From Bifidobacterium erythrocebi (GTDB taxonomy: Bacteria; Actinomycetota; Actinomycetes; Actinomycetales; Bifidobacteriaceae), in assembly GCF_012932675.1 (NCBI RefSeq), contig NZ_JAAIIF010000014.1, positions 1 through 64,000 of the forward strand: a stretch of DNA of 64,000 nucleotides, given 5' to 3'. Under the pieces are notes generated by a model, which saw nothing but the letters and a program-made list of their open reading frames with translations, searched no databases and had not been told where the DNA came from. Both the position numbers and the translations under genes were made by a program. Below are positions 47,281 through 55,205 of this stretch, piece by piece. How positions within the stretch are numbered: the stretch's first letter is position 1; the number at the start of each line of letters is the position of its first letter.

Positions 47281-48774
47281 TCAGTTCCAGCGGTCGGACA
47301 TGGCGAAGCTGTTGTGCATCAGATTGCTGGACGTGTACAGCACATCGTTGAGCAACTTGGTGGCATGCTTGCGCAGGTATTCCGCCATTTCGGTGTTGGC
47401 GGCCTCCAACCGCGCGGCGACCGGCTCGCCCTCGGTCTGCCCTGCCTGCTCCAGCGCCGCATCCGTACGCTCGACCAGCCTATGCCCGAACACGCGAGCG
47501 CTTTCCGCGAACGCCTCGACGGCGTTGCTGGTCTCGTAGAAATGCGCGTCCGCGAGCGCCGCGATCAGGCGGTTCGTCCAGTACAGGTTGCCGGTGGAGA
47601 CCTCGGGCGTGGTGTCGCGCAGGTAGGCGGGCGTATCGTTCACGTTCGCGTAGAACGGCGTGGCCGCGGTGAACGGGCCGGAACCGTAGGAGATCCACAT
47701 GATCGAGCGGCTTTCGGCCGGCACGTAGGGGCGGATCTGCATGGCGACCATGTGACCGGTGCGGTTGATGCCGATCGGACGGTAGCGGTGGCGGCTTTCC
47801 GGGGTGCCGAGCGTGCCATACGGGTCGTAGGGGGTGCCTTCGAAGTGGGCACCCATGAGGAAGTCGACGTCTTCGATGGTGACGGCGTTCTCCGGCACTC
47901 GGCACCAGGGGATGTCGTCGGAGGCCGGCGTGTAGCGGGCGGCGGGCGAATCCCAGTCCTCGCTCGGGTTGAGGTGGCGCTGCATGTACCAGGCACGCGG
48001 GGTGTTGTAGATGTGGTCTTTGGTGGTGGCGGTGCCGAATGCGGTGCGCGGGTTGAACCGGTCGAGGTCGGCGGCCGGGTCGATCGTGCGGTTGAGGTGG
48101 TGCGCGTCCATGAATTCGCGCAGGTCGGCGCTGCACAGGTGGTCGTGCCGTTCGCCGAAGGCGTCGGCAAGGTCGAAGGAGTCGATGCCGAGCTGATTGG
48201 GGATGGTGGCGTAGCAGTCGTCCGGCACGCGGCGGGCGATCCAATGGTGGCCGCCGATGGTTTCGACGTACCAGATCTCGTCCACGTCGGAGATGATGAT
48301 GCCGTTCGCCTCGTAGGTGCCGTATTCCTCCAGCAGCGCGCCGAGACGTGCGACGCCTTCGCGTGCGGTGGCGACGTACGGCAGCACCAGGGTGATGATG
48401 TCCTCTTCGCCGATGCCACCGGGCGTGCCGTCTTCCTGCAGTTCGACCATGGGGTCGGCGGCGAGCACACGCTCGTTGACCGCGATGGTCTCGGTGGCGC
48501 TCATGGCCACGTTGTGTTCGTTGACGCCGGCTTCGGCGAGCACGCCGCGGTTGGGCAGCACGTTCGGCACGATGCTGTAGCGGCATGGGTTATCCGGCAG
48601 GTCGATCTCGACATGGCTCAGCACGCTGCGGTAATGGCGCGGCTGGTCTGGGGGCGCGACCGCGATGAAGCGTTTCGGATCGTAGCGCCCGGAGCCGGAA
48701 TCGTCGTCGCGGGCGATGATGGTGGAACCGTCGTAACTGGCTTTCTTGCCTACAAGAATCGTTGTGCATGACAT
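47281..48774 (-). CDS. pepD: C69-family dipeptidase
   Basis: A 497-aa N-terminal-nucleophile dipeptidase. Cys3 of MSCTTILVGKKASYDGSTI is the predicted nucleophile exposed after removal of the first residues. ARDDDSGSG, PNVLPNRGVLAEAGVNEHNV and DVDEIWYVETIGGHHW follow the PepD pattern. No signal peptide is seen, so it acts in the cytoplasm on small peptides. TACAGT lies 8 nt before the ATG, suggesting a short or absent leader. Confidence 0.93.
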   Translation of the reverse strand: MSCTTILVGKKASYDGSTIIARDDDSGSGRYDPKRFIAVAPPDQPRHYRSVLSHVEIDLPDNPCRYSIVPNVLPNRGVLAEAGVNEHNVAMSATETIAVNERVLAADPMVELQEDGTPGGIGEEDIITLVLPYVATAREGVARLGALLEEYGTYEANGIIISDVDEIWYVETIGGHHWIARRVPDDCYATIPNQLGIDSFDLADAFGERHDHLCSADLREFMDAHHLNRTIDPAADLDRFNPRTAFGTATTKDHIYNTPRAWYMQRHLNPSEDWDSPAARYTPASDDIPWCRVPENAVTIEDVDFLMGAHFEGTPYDPYGTLGTPESRHRYRPIGINRTGHMVAMQIRPYVPAESRSIMWISYGSGPFTAATPFYANVNDTPAYLRDTTPEVSTGNLYWTNRLIAALADAHFYETSNAVEAFAESARVFGHRLVERTDAALEQAGQTEGEPVAARLEAANTEMAEYLRKHATKLLNDVLYTSSNLMHNSFAMSDRWN

Positions 48775-48782
48775 GCTGCATT

Positions 48783-48788
48783 ACTGTA
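48783..48788 (-). promoter_or_regulatory. Possible -10 element of pepD
   Basis: TACAGT on the minus strand, 8 nt before the ATG, the same spacing as at dnaB and ftsY. No -35 is recognised. Confidence 0.3.
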
Positions 48789-48880
48789 GGCGGGCGTGCA
48801 GAAGAGCCGTGAAGCCCGTGGCGGCCGGACTGGCATGGTCGCATATCCGAACACAACGATGAACATATGGACATGCGCGT

Positions 48881-48910
48881 TTGGCACATCGCCCGGGGAT
48901 GCTGTATAAT
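48881..48910 (+). promoter_or_regulatory. Promoter of tRNA-Lys
   Basis: TTGGCA (48881-48886) and consensus TATAAT (48905-48910) with 18-bp spacing, 11 bp before the mature tRNA. Confidence 0.8.
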
Positions 48911-48921
48911 GGCCGACTGTT

Positions 48922-48994
48922 GCCCCTCTAGCTCAACGGTTAGAGCAGCGTCCTTTTAAGTCGTGGGTTGTGGGTTCGAATCCCACGGGGGGCA
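48922..48994 (+). tRNA. tRNA-Lys (UUU)
   Basis: A cloverleaf is readable: acceptor GCCCCTC/GGGGGGC, D arm GCTC/GAGC, anticodon loop CTTTTAA with anticodon TTT, T arm GTGGG-TTCGAAT-CCCAC and discriminator A. The anticodon stem GCGTC/GTCGT has one T-T mismatch and one G-T pair. CCA is not encoded; the genome has CCG. Confidence 0.93.
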
Positions 48995-49007
48995 CCGATT
49001 CACACAG

Positions 49008-49030
49008 ACCAGCTTCGGCTGGTTTTTTTT
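49008..49030 (+). terminator. Intrinsic terminator of tRNA-Lys
   Basis: ACCAGC-TTCG-GCTGGT followed by an eight-T run. Confidence 0.9.
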
Positions 49031-49059
49031 GTTGCGAAGGCACCTACCTGTCACAAGCG

Positions 49060-49455
49060 CTACAGCAGGTGCTCCCGCACACAGATGCGGATGGCTTCGG
49101 CACGGCTGTGCACGCCCATTTTCCTATAGGCATTGCCCATATGCGTCTTCACCGTTCCCTCCGACATATGCAGCAGATGCGCGGTCGCCGCCGTCGTGCG
49201 CCCACGCAGGTACTCCCGCAAGACGGCGATCTCGGTATCGGTCAGCATCATGCGCACGAACGCCCACGAATGCTCCCGCCACTGTTCCAAATCGCCGCGG
49301 CCGGCCACATGCGCGATATTGCGCACGTAATCCTGCAACGACGCCTCCTTGCGCAGGATGAGCGCCATGCCCGACTCGCTTCCGCGCCGCTCGGCATCAT
49401 CGATCCGAAATGCCGTAAGCCCCACAACGTGTATTTCGGGACACGCCTCGCGCAC
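49060..49455 (-). pseudogene. LuxR/NarL-type response regulator, 5'-truncated
   Basis: 131 codons. The C-terminal LuxR helix-turn-helix is intact (71-122: LTDTEIAVLREYLRGRTT, HLLHMSEGTVKTHMGNAYRKM). In front is only the last third of a receiver domain, from the beta-4/beta-5 region (IHVVGLTAF, LRKEAS). The phospho-accepting aspartate and everything before it are absent. Only 131 bp separate it from the next gene, with no frame for the missing part. It has no adjacent histidine kinase. It is probably a gene remnant; a short functional DNA-binding protein is possible. Confidence 0.6.
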
Positions 49456-49586
49456 CCGGCGGCACGGCGAGACAACCGGGACAGATGGGATCGCATTGCC
49501 TTGCGAACATCGGGGCGGGAAAGCAAACGGGCGGGGATATACTGAGACGCGAATACGGCGAAGTGAACGAACACGGGAGGAAGCCG

Positions 49587-50777
49587 ATGATCAACGAGCA
49601 ATACAAGGCGATGCTGGGCGGCAAGTCCGTCATCCGCGAGCTGAGCGAATACGCTACCAAGCGCGGCGCGGAGATCGGCTACGAGAACGTCTTTGACTTC
49701 TCCCTGGGCAACCCCTCCGTGCCGGCACCGCAGGACTTCACCGACGCCATGGTGGACCTGTACGAGCACGGCGACCCGGTCGCCATCCACGGCTACTCCC
49801 CCTCGCTGGGCATCCCCTCGGTATGCGCCACCATCGCGGACTCCCTGAACCGCCGCTTCGGCATGGACTACGAAGGCCGCCACATCTTCCCGACCACGGG
49901 CGCGGCCGGCGCGTTGTCGCACGCCATGCGCGCCGTGACCAAGCCGGGCGACGAGATCATCACCTTCGCCCCGTACTTCCCCGAATACCAGCCGTATGTG
50001 AACGGCACCGGCGCGCACCTGACCGTCATCCCCGCCAATACCGCCAACTTCCAGATCAACTTCGAGGCGTTCGAGGCGGCGCTGAACCCGAACGTGCAGG
50101 CCGTGCTCATCAACACCCCGAACAATCCTTCGGGCGCGGTGTACTCCGCCGAAACGCTGACCCGCCTGGCCTCGATCTTGGAATCCAAGCAGCGTGAATA
50201 CGGCCACGACATCTTCCTCATCAGCGACGAGCCCTACCGCGAGATCGTGTTCGACGGCAACACGCAGCCCTACCCAGCACGCTTCTACGCCAACACGCTC
50301 ACCTGCTATTCCTTCTCCAAGTCGCTCTCGCTGCCGGGCGAGCGCATCGGCTATGTGGCCGTGAATCCGAAGGCCACCGACGCCGACCTGTTGGTACCGA
50401 TGATGGGCCAGATCAGCCGCGGCACCGGCCACAACTGCCCGCCGAGCTCGATCCAGCTGGGCGTGGCGAAGGTCATCGACGAGACCAGCGACCTGAGCGT
50501 CTACGAGACGAACATGAACCTGCTGTACGACGCGCTCACCTCGCTCGGCTTCGACGTGGTGCGCCCCGGCGGCACGTTCTACATCTTCCCGAAGGCGCTG
50601 GAGGAGAACGCCACCGCGTTCTGCATGAAGGCGAAGGACTACGACCTGATCCTGGTGCCGTCCGAAAGCTTCGGTGTGCCGGGCTACTTCCGTATGGCGT
50701 ACTGCATCGACACGGAGAAGGTGAAGCGTTCGATCGGCGCGCTGGAGCGCTTCGTGCACGAACAGTACGGCAAGTGA
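49587..50777 (+). CDS. PLP-dependent class I/II aminotransferase
   Basis: A 396-aa fold-type I aminotransferase. The PLP lysine is in SFSKSLSLPGERIGYVA; NTPNNPSGAVYS and ISDEPYREIVF are the other family blocks. The substrate is not evident; it resembles aspartate/aromatic-type enzymes. GGGAGGAAG precedes ATG 49587, and an open frame 102 bp upstream is not used. Adjacent genes are the truncated regulator and a membrane protein, so context does not help. Confidence 0.9.
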   Translation: MINEQYKAMLGGKSVIRELSEYATKRGAEIGYENVFDFSLGNPSVPAPQDFTDAMVDLYEHGDPVAIHGYSPSLGIPSVCATIADSLNRRFGMDYEGRHIFPTTGAAGALSHAMRAVTKPGDEIITFAPYFPEYQPYVNGTGAHLTVIPANTANFQINFEAFEAALNPNVQAVLINTPNNPSGAVYSAETLTRLASILESKQREYGHDIFLISDEPYREIVFDGNTQPYPARFYANTLTCYSFSKSLSLPGERIGYVAVNPKATDADLLVPMMGQISRGTGHNCPPSSIQLGVAKVIDETSDLSVYETNMNLLYDALTSLGFDVVRPGGTFYIFPKALEENATAFCMKAKDYDLILVPSESFGVPGYFRMAYCIDTEKVKRSIGALERFVHEQYGK

Positions 50778-50833
50778 CGGCGCCGGCCGATCGGCGCGGC
50801 GGAACCGTGCCGGACAAAACCGTATGAAACGCC

Positions 50834-50867
50834 AGCGGGCGGGATGGGTTCTTCCATCCCGCCCGCT
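50834..50867. terminator. Bidirectional terminator between convergent genes
   Basis: A perfect 14-bp stem AGCGGGCGGGATGG / CCATCCCGCCCGCT around a 6-nt loop, 57 bp after the aminotransferase stop. Confidence 0.75.
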
Positions 50868-50941
50868 CGTCGTATGCGTGTATGCGACGCGCGCAACGTA
50901 CGAAGGCACAATCGGAAATCGAAGATCTTGCGCTTACGACG

Positions 50942-52174
50942 TTACGGACGCCCGGCCACGCTCGGATCGATGTGCATGGTAGGCAGACGCTGCTCCATCA
51001 CCTCGTTGGGGAAATGCAGGTCGATCCACTGCACGACCGGCGAACTCGAATGGATGCCGGCCAGGCGCATATACCAGCAGTCGATGGCCATAAGCGTGAA
51101 CAGGGCGTCGACCAGCAGCAGGATGAAGCAGACCGAGGTCAGCGAATAGCGGATCTGCCAGGGGATGCGGTTGATGCAGTTGAGCAACGCCGGCAGGATC
51201 AGACGCATCCACACCACGCCCAGCACGCCCCAGAAGAACATGAACTGCCCGCAGGTGCGCCCGCCGATCGACAGCCATTTGCCGGTGTAATCCCAGGCTT
51301 TCATGCCGACGGTCACTTCCATGAACCAGCTGCTCACCCATTCGAACGCGCCGCCCAGAATGGCCGAGGACAGGAAAATCGTAACGATGTTCGAACGGTA
51401 CATGCGGTTGAGGCATACGGAGACCAGCACCACGCCGAACCCGTAGATCGCGGAGAACGGGCCGTACAGGAAGCTCGCGCGGTTCTGATAGCCGCCGAAC
51501 ACCACGGCGTGGTACACCGTTTCGACGGCGCAGCCGAACACGCAGCCCACGGCGAACAGCCAGAACACGTTGAAGAAATTGAGCTCCATGTAGCCTTTGC
51601 CAGTGCGGTCGCGGCCGAGCATGCCGTCCCGCTCGTCCTCGAAGAACGCGTCGCGCTCGTTCATGCGCCGAAGCGTGCGTTGCAGGCGGCGTTCCTCGCG
51701 CAGACCCGGGTCGACCGTGACCGACAGCGCCGCCAACAGCAGGAACCGCACGACGGCCACCAGCAGATCCCAGCCGACGCCGTGCAGACAGAGGGAGAAC
51801 ATGATCTCGATGAAGGTGAGCGGCATGAGCACGTACGTCCAGGGTGCCGCGCGATGGCGTTCCTTGCGCAGGATCAGCAGCACGCCGAAGACGATCATCA
51901 GCGCGGAGTTCACCAGGAACAGCGCGGTGCCGACCACAGACATGATCACCGTGAGGTTGAGCGGATTGACCCGCTGGTAGCCGAGGATCACCGCGCCGAC
52001 GGCCTTGACGACCTCACGTAGCAGCAGTGGCAGCGAAACGATGCCGTCAAGCAATACCAGATCGCCGAAAATGGTGACGATAAGCGGCATGTTGCGTTCG
52101 GCATCGTAGGTGTGGTCGCGCTTGGACTTCGGCTTCGAGACAACGCGATCGGTGTGTTGAGCAGTGTCCGGCAT
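50942..52174 (-). CDS. PF06541-type membrane protein (putative ABC transporter permease)
   Basis: A 410-aa protein with about nine hydrophobic segments. The C-terminal half carries the PF06541 pattern: FGCAVETVYHAVVFGGYQNR, SFLYGPFSAIYGFG, AFEWVSSWFMEV, WDYTGKW and GRTCG. The N-terminal 190 residues add four further helices and a charged loop (RMNERDAFFEDERDG). The family is annotated as a permease but its substrate is unknown; no ATPase gene is adjacent. GGTAGGGAG precedes ATG 52174. Confidence 0.8.
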   Translation of the reverse strand: MPDTAQHTDRVVSKPKSKRDHTYDAERNMPLIVTIFGDLVLLDGIVSLPLLLREVVKAVGAVILGYQRVNPLNLTVIMSVVGTALFLVNSALMIVFGVLLILRKERHRAAPWTYVLMPLTFIEIMFSLCLHGVGWDLLVAVVRFLLLAALSVTVDPGLREERRLQRTLRRMNERDAFFEDERDGMLGRDRTGKGYMELNFFNVFWLFAVGCVFGCAVETVYHAVVFGGYQNRASFLYGPFSAIYGFGVVLVSVCLNRMYRSNIVTIFLSSAILGGAFEWVSSWFMEVTVGMKAWDYTGKWLSIGGRTCGQFMFFWGVLGVVWMRLILPALLNCINRIPWQIRYSLTSVCFILLLVDALFTLMAIDCWYMRLAGIHSSSPVVQWIDLHFPNEVMEQRLPTMHIDPSVAGRP

Positions 52175-52564
52175 GCTATCTCCCTACCTTCCCAGTACAT
52201 GGTCAAAGCTAACAAATCGGCCATACTTCACCGTTGAATCCAACGCCGAATCCACGGCCCGCATAATCGGAACCGCGCCTGCCGCATGGCTTTGCGGGAC
52301 CTGCACCCGATTCCGCCCGGAGCCGAACCGGACTCCCCGCTTGCACCCCGACCGGGCACTCGCAAGCGTCATGCCGGCCGTTGGCGAACGGCAACACCGG
52401 CATTCAGCAACCATTCGGAAAAGTTCCAGACAACGCGTCGAGAGCGCCAAGTGCCATGTGAGGAACGAGGAGTGTACTGACAATCAGCAACCACACGGAA
52501 GCCGGCAACGGCAAGTCCGCGCGGCACAGGCAGGAACACCAGCCACTAGAGGAAAGACCGCACC
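52175..52564. other. Divergent intergenic region
   Basis: A 390-bp gap between the minus-strand PF06541 gene and the plus-strand adhesin-like gene. It must hold both promoters. I could not pick a convincing -35/-10 pair, and the short ORFs here look spurious. The ribosome site GAGGAAAG lies at its right end. Confidence 0.4.
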
Positions 52565-54151
52565 ATGAACAAGAAATCCGGTTCCGCACCGCACAGAACA
52601 GGCACCGCGAACCCAGGCGGCACGGCCATCGCCGCAGTCGCCGCCATCTCGCTGATCACAGGATTCGGCTACGGCATGGCAGGCTGCGCCTTCGCGCAGA
52701 CCCTGAACCAGGGCCAGCAGCAGTCCTCGCTCGGCGCAAAGCCCTCGGGCGGCGGCAGTGCCGACACCATGAGCTACGACTACACCGGCACGTATTCCGG
52801 CGTGCTGACCGCCGACGGCAAGTCCGTCTCCTCGTCCGCCACCACCACGGCGACGAAATCCGACCAGAACGCCGCATTGGCGCGCAACGGCGGCACCCTG
52901 ACCGTGACGAACGGCACACTGGTCAAGTCGGGTGATTCCGACAACGCCGACAACAACAACTTCTACGGCACGAATTCCATTTCGCTCACCGTGGGCGAGC
53001 AGTCGACCAGCGTGCTCGACAACACCACGCTGAAGGCCACCAGCTCCGGATCGAACGCCATCTTCGCCACCGATTCGGGAACCGTGCTGGCGCGCAAGCC
53101 GACCATCTCCACCACCGCGGCGAATTCGCGCGGCCTCGACGCCACCTACGGCGGCACGATCCTGGCCGGTAGCGTGAAGGCCACCACCAAGGGCGACCAC
53201 AGCGCCACCCTCGCCACCGACCGCGGCGGCGGCAACATCTCCGTGAACGGCGGCACGCTGAGCACGGCCGGATCGGGTTCGCCGCTGCTCTACTCCACCG
53301 GCGACATCGAGGTGAACGGCGTGACCGGCACCGCCAGCGGATCGCAGATCGCCGGCATGGAAGGTCTCAACACCATCCTGATCAACAACTCCACACTGGA
53401 AAGCGATGTGACCGGGGCCACCGCGTCCGATCCGGTGGCCAACGGCGTGATCATCTACCAGTCCACCTCCGGCGACGCGGAATCGACCACCGGCAGCGCG
53501 GCGACCTTCCAGGCCAAGGACTCCACGCTCAAGTCCGCGATCGAATCCGGATCGATGTTCTACTTCACCAACACCAAGGCGAACGTGGTGCTGAGCAACA
53601 CGACGCTGGACTTCGATTCCGATGCCGCGGCGCTCATCACCGCGGCGGGCAACGATTCGAACAACTGGGGCAGCGCCGGGTCGAACGGCGCGACGGTCAC
53701 CTTCACCGGGCGCAACCAGACGCTCAAGGGCACGGTGAGCGCCGATACGATCTCGTCGGTCACGCTCAATCTGCTTGACGGCAGCGCGTGGACCGGAACC
53801 GCGAGCATCACCGACAACGCTTCGGCGGTTTCCGGCTCGGCGAGCGCGCAGCCGATCAGCGTGAACGTGGACGGCTCGTCCACCTGGACGGTGACCGGCG
53901 ACACCACGGTCTCGGCGCTGAACGTCGCCGAGGGCGGCAAGGTGGTGGACGCCGACGGCAATATGGCGACGATCGTGGCGAACGGCAAGACCGTGGTGCA
54001 GGGCACCGGTTCGGTGACGGTGACCGTGACCGGCAGCTACGGCACCAGCGTCGATGGCGATGCCGATGGCACCACGCTGACGGACGATCTCATCGACCGC
54101 AGCGACTACGACAGCACCTTCGACACCTCCAGCTCGTGGAGCATGAGCTGA
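52565..54151 (+). CDS. Secreted Ser/Thr/Gly-rich beta-repeat adhesin-like protein
   Basis: A 528-aa exported protein. The hydrophobic signal (about 20-38, TAIAAVAAISLITGFGYGM) is followed by AGC, a possible lipobox (MAGC), or by the signal-peptidase I site AFA-Q. The mature part is low in charge. It is built of short repeating strands (GGTLTVTNGTLV, GGGNISVNGGTLST, NTTLDFDSDAA), the pattern of pectate-lyase/autotransporter-like beta-helices. No sorting motif or membrane anchor lies at the C-terminus. The start has GAGGAAAG. It is followed after 112 bp by a membrane protein that is probably its partner. Confidence 0.7.
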   Translation: MNKKSGSAPHRTGTANPGGTAIAAVAAISLITGFGYGMAGCAFAQTLNQGQQQSSLGAKPSGGGSADTMSYDYTGTYSGVLTADGKSVSSSATTTATKSDQNAALARNGGTLTVTNGTLVKSGDSDNADNNNFYGTNSISLTVGEQSTSVLDNTTLKATSSGSNAIFATDSGTVLARKPTISTTAANSRGLDATYGGTILAGSVKATTKGDHSATLATDRGGGNISVNGGTLSTAGSGSPLLYSTGDIEVNGVTGTASGSQIAGMEGLNTILINNSTLESDVTGATASDPVANGVIIYQSTSGDAESTTGSAATFQAKDSTLKSAIESGSMFYFTNTKANVVLSNTTLDFDSDAAALITAAGNDSNNWGSAGSNGATVTFTGRNQTLKGTVSADTISSVTLNLLDGSAWTGTASITDNASAVSGSASAQPISVNVDGSSTWTVTGDTTVSALNVAEGGKVVDADGNMATIVANGKTVVQGTGSVTVTVTGSYGTSVDGDADGTTLTDDLIDRSDYDSTFDTSSSWSMS

Positions 54152-54263
54152 GCGCGAGCCGACTTCGCACATGCCTCGGCCGCATCACCGATATTCGCCT
54201 CATCCAATAACCCGCAACCCACACAATTCACAACCCCAACAGGTCTTAAGGAAAGGACCCATC

Positions 54264-54989
54264 ATGACCAACACTAACCCGTTCCTTCAGAACACGAACG
54301 CCGCAGACGAATCCGGCAACGGTAAGCACCGCGGCGAGCCGGAAACCCTCATCACGCCGCAGCATGAGATGTACCGCCAGCAGGAACAGGCGGCGCAGGG
54401 CGCACGAACCGCGCAACCCACACAGACGGCGCAGCCCGCACAGTCCGCACAGGCAAGGCAGAACGCGCAGTACGCCAACGCCTTCGCCGTGAACGGCAGG
54501 CCACAGCAGGGCAACGCACAGTATGCCGCAAACACGAACCCCGCCGGAGCTACGGCCAAGGCGGCGAGCGCGACCGCCGGCAGATTCAGCGGCAAGATGA
54601 TCGCCGTGCTGGTGGGCGTGAGCCTCGCCTTCGGCGTGCTCGGCGGCTTCGGCGGCGGCGTGGCCTACGGCATGATCGCCAAGTCCGGCTCCTCCTCCAG
54701 CCAGCAGCAGGGCATGCAGGCTCCCGGCGGTCAGCAGGGTCAGAGCAACCAAGGCGGCCAGAGCGGTTCCGGCAGCTCCAACGGCATGCCGGGCGAACCG
54801 CCGAGCGGTGGACAGGGCGGCCAGAACAGCCAGGGAGGTTCGAACGGTTCGTCCGAGTCCAATGGATCAGGCAGCTCCAGCAACTCCGGCAGTTCCAACA
54901 GCTCCAATAGCTCAAGCGATTCGGGCTCCAGCTCCTCCGGCAGCTCCTGGAGCTCCCAGGGAACCGGCAGCGGCACGGACATCGCCTGA
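54264..54989 (+). CDS. Low-complexity single-pass membrane protein
   Basis: A 241-aa protein: a Gln/Ala/Thr-rich cytoplasmic segment (about 1-108), one membrane helix (MIAVLVGVSLAFGVLGGFGG, about 112-138), then about 100 extracellular residues almost entirely Gly, Ser, Gln and Asn with GMPGEPPSGGQGGQ. The N-terminus (MTNTNPFLQNTN) resembles the cytosolic tail of actinobacterial HtrA-like proteases, but no protease domain follows. AAGGAAAGG precedes ATG 54264. Co-transcription with the adhesin-like gene is likely. Confidence 0.7.
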   Translation: MTNTNPFLQNTNAADESGNGKHRGEPETLITPQHEMYRQQEQAAQGARTAQPTQTAQPAQSAQARQNAQYANAFAVNGRPQQGNAQYAANTNPAGATAKAASATAGRFSGKMIAVLVGVSLAFGVLGGFGGGVAYGMIAKSGSSSSQQQGMQAPGGQQGQSNQGGQSGSGSSNGMPGEPPSGGQGGQNSQGGSNGSSESNGSGSSSNSGSSNSSNSSSDSGSSSSGSSWSSQGTGSGTDIA

Positions 54990-55129
54990 TCCGCCGACCC
55001 CGGCATAACGAGGCCCGATCCCGTTCTCGTCTCCTTCCCATACATCCCCATTCATGCGCGTCGACGCACCACCACAACCAACGGCGGTGCGCCGACTCGT
55101 ATTACCGGGGTTCTGGGGACGGGGTGCTG

Positions 55130-55169
55130 TACGCTACTTGGTGCGTAGCGCTACGTGTTGCGTAGCGCA
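55130..55169 (+). promoter_or_regulatory. Operator-like palindromes upstream of the YhgE operon
   Basis: A perfect 12-bp palindrome, CGTAGCGCTACG (55144-55155), is flanked by TACGCTAC (55130-55137) and the palindrome TGCGTAGCGCA (55159-55169). This gives alternating GCTAC/GTAGC half-sites. They lie 37-76 bp before the first gene, where a repressor would act. The TetR protein encoded at the end of the operon is the natural candidate. Confidence 0.55.
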
Positions 55170-55205
55170 CAGTCAGGCAGCGATTCACACACTTCAAGGA
55201 GACCG

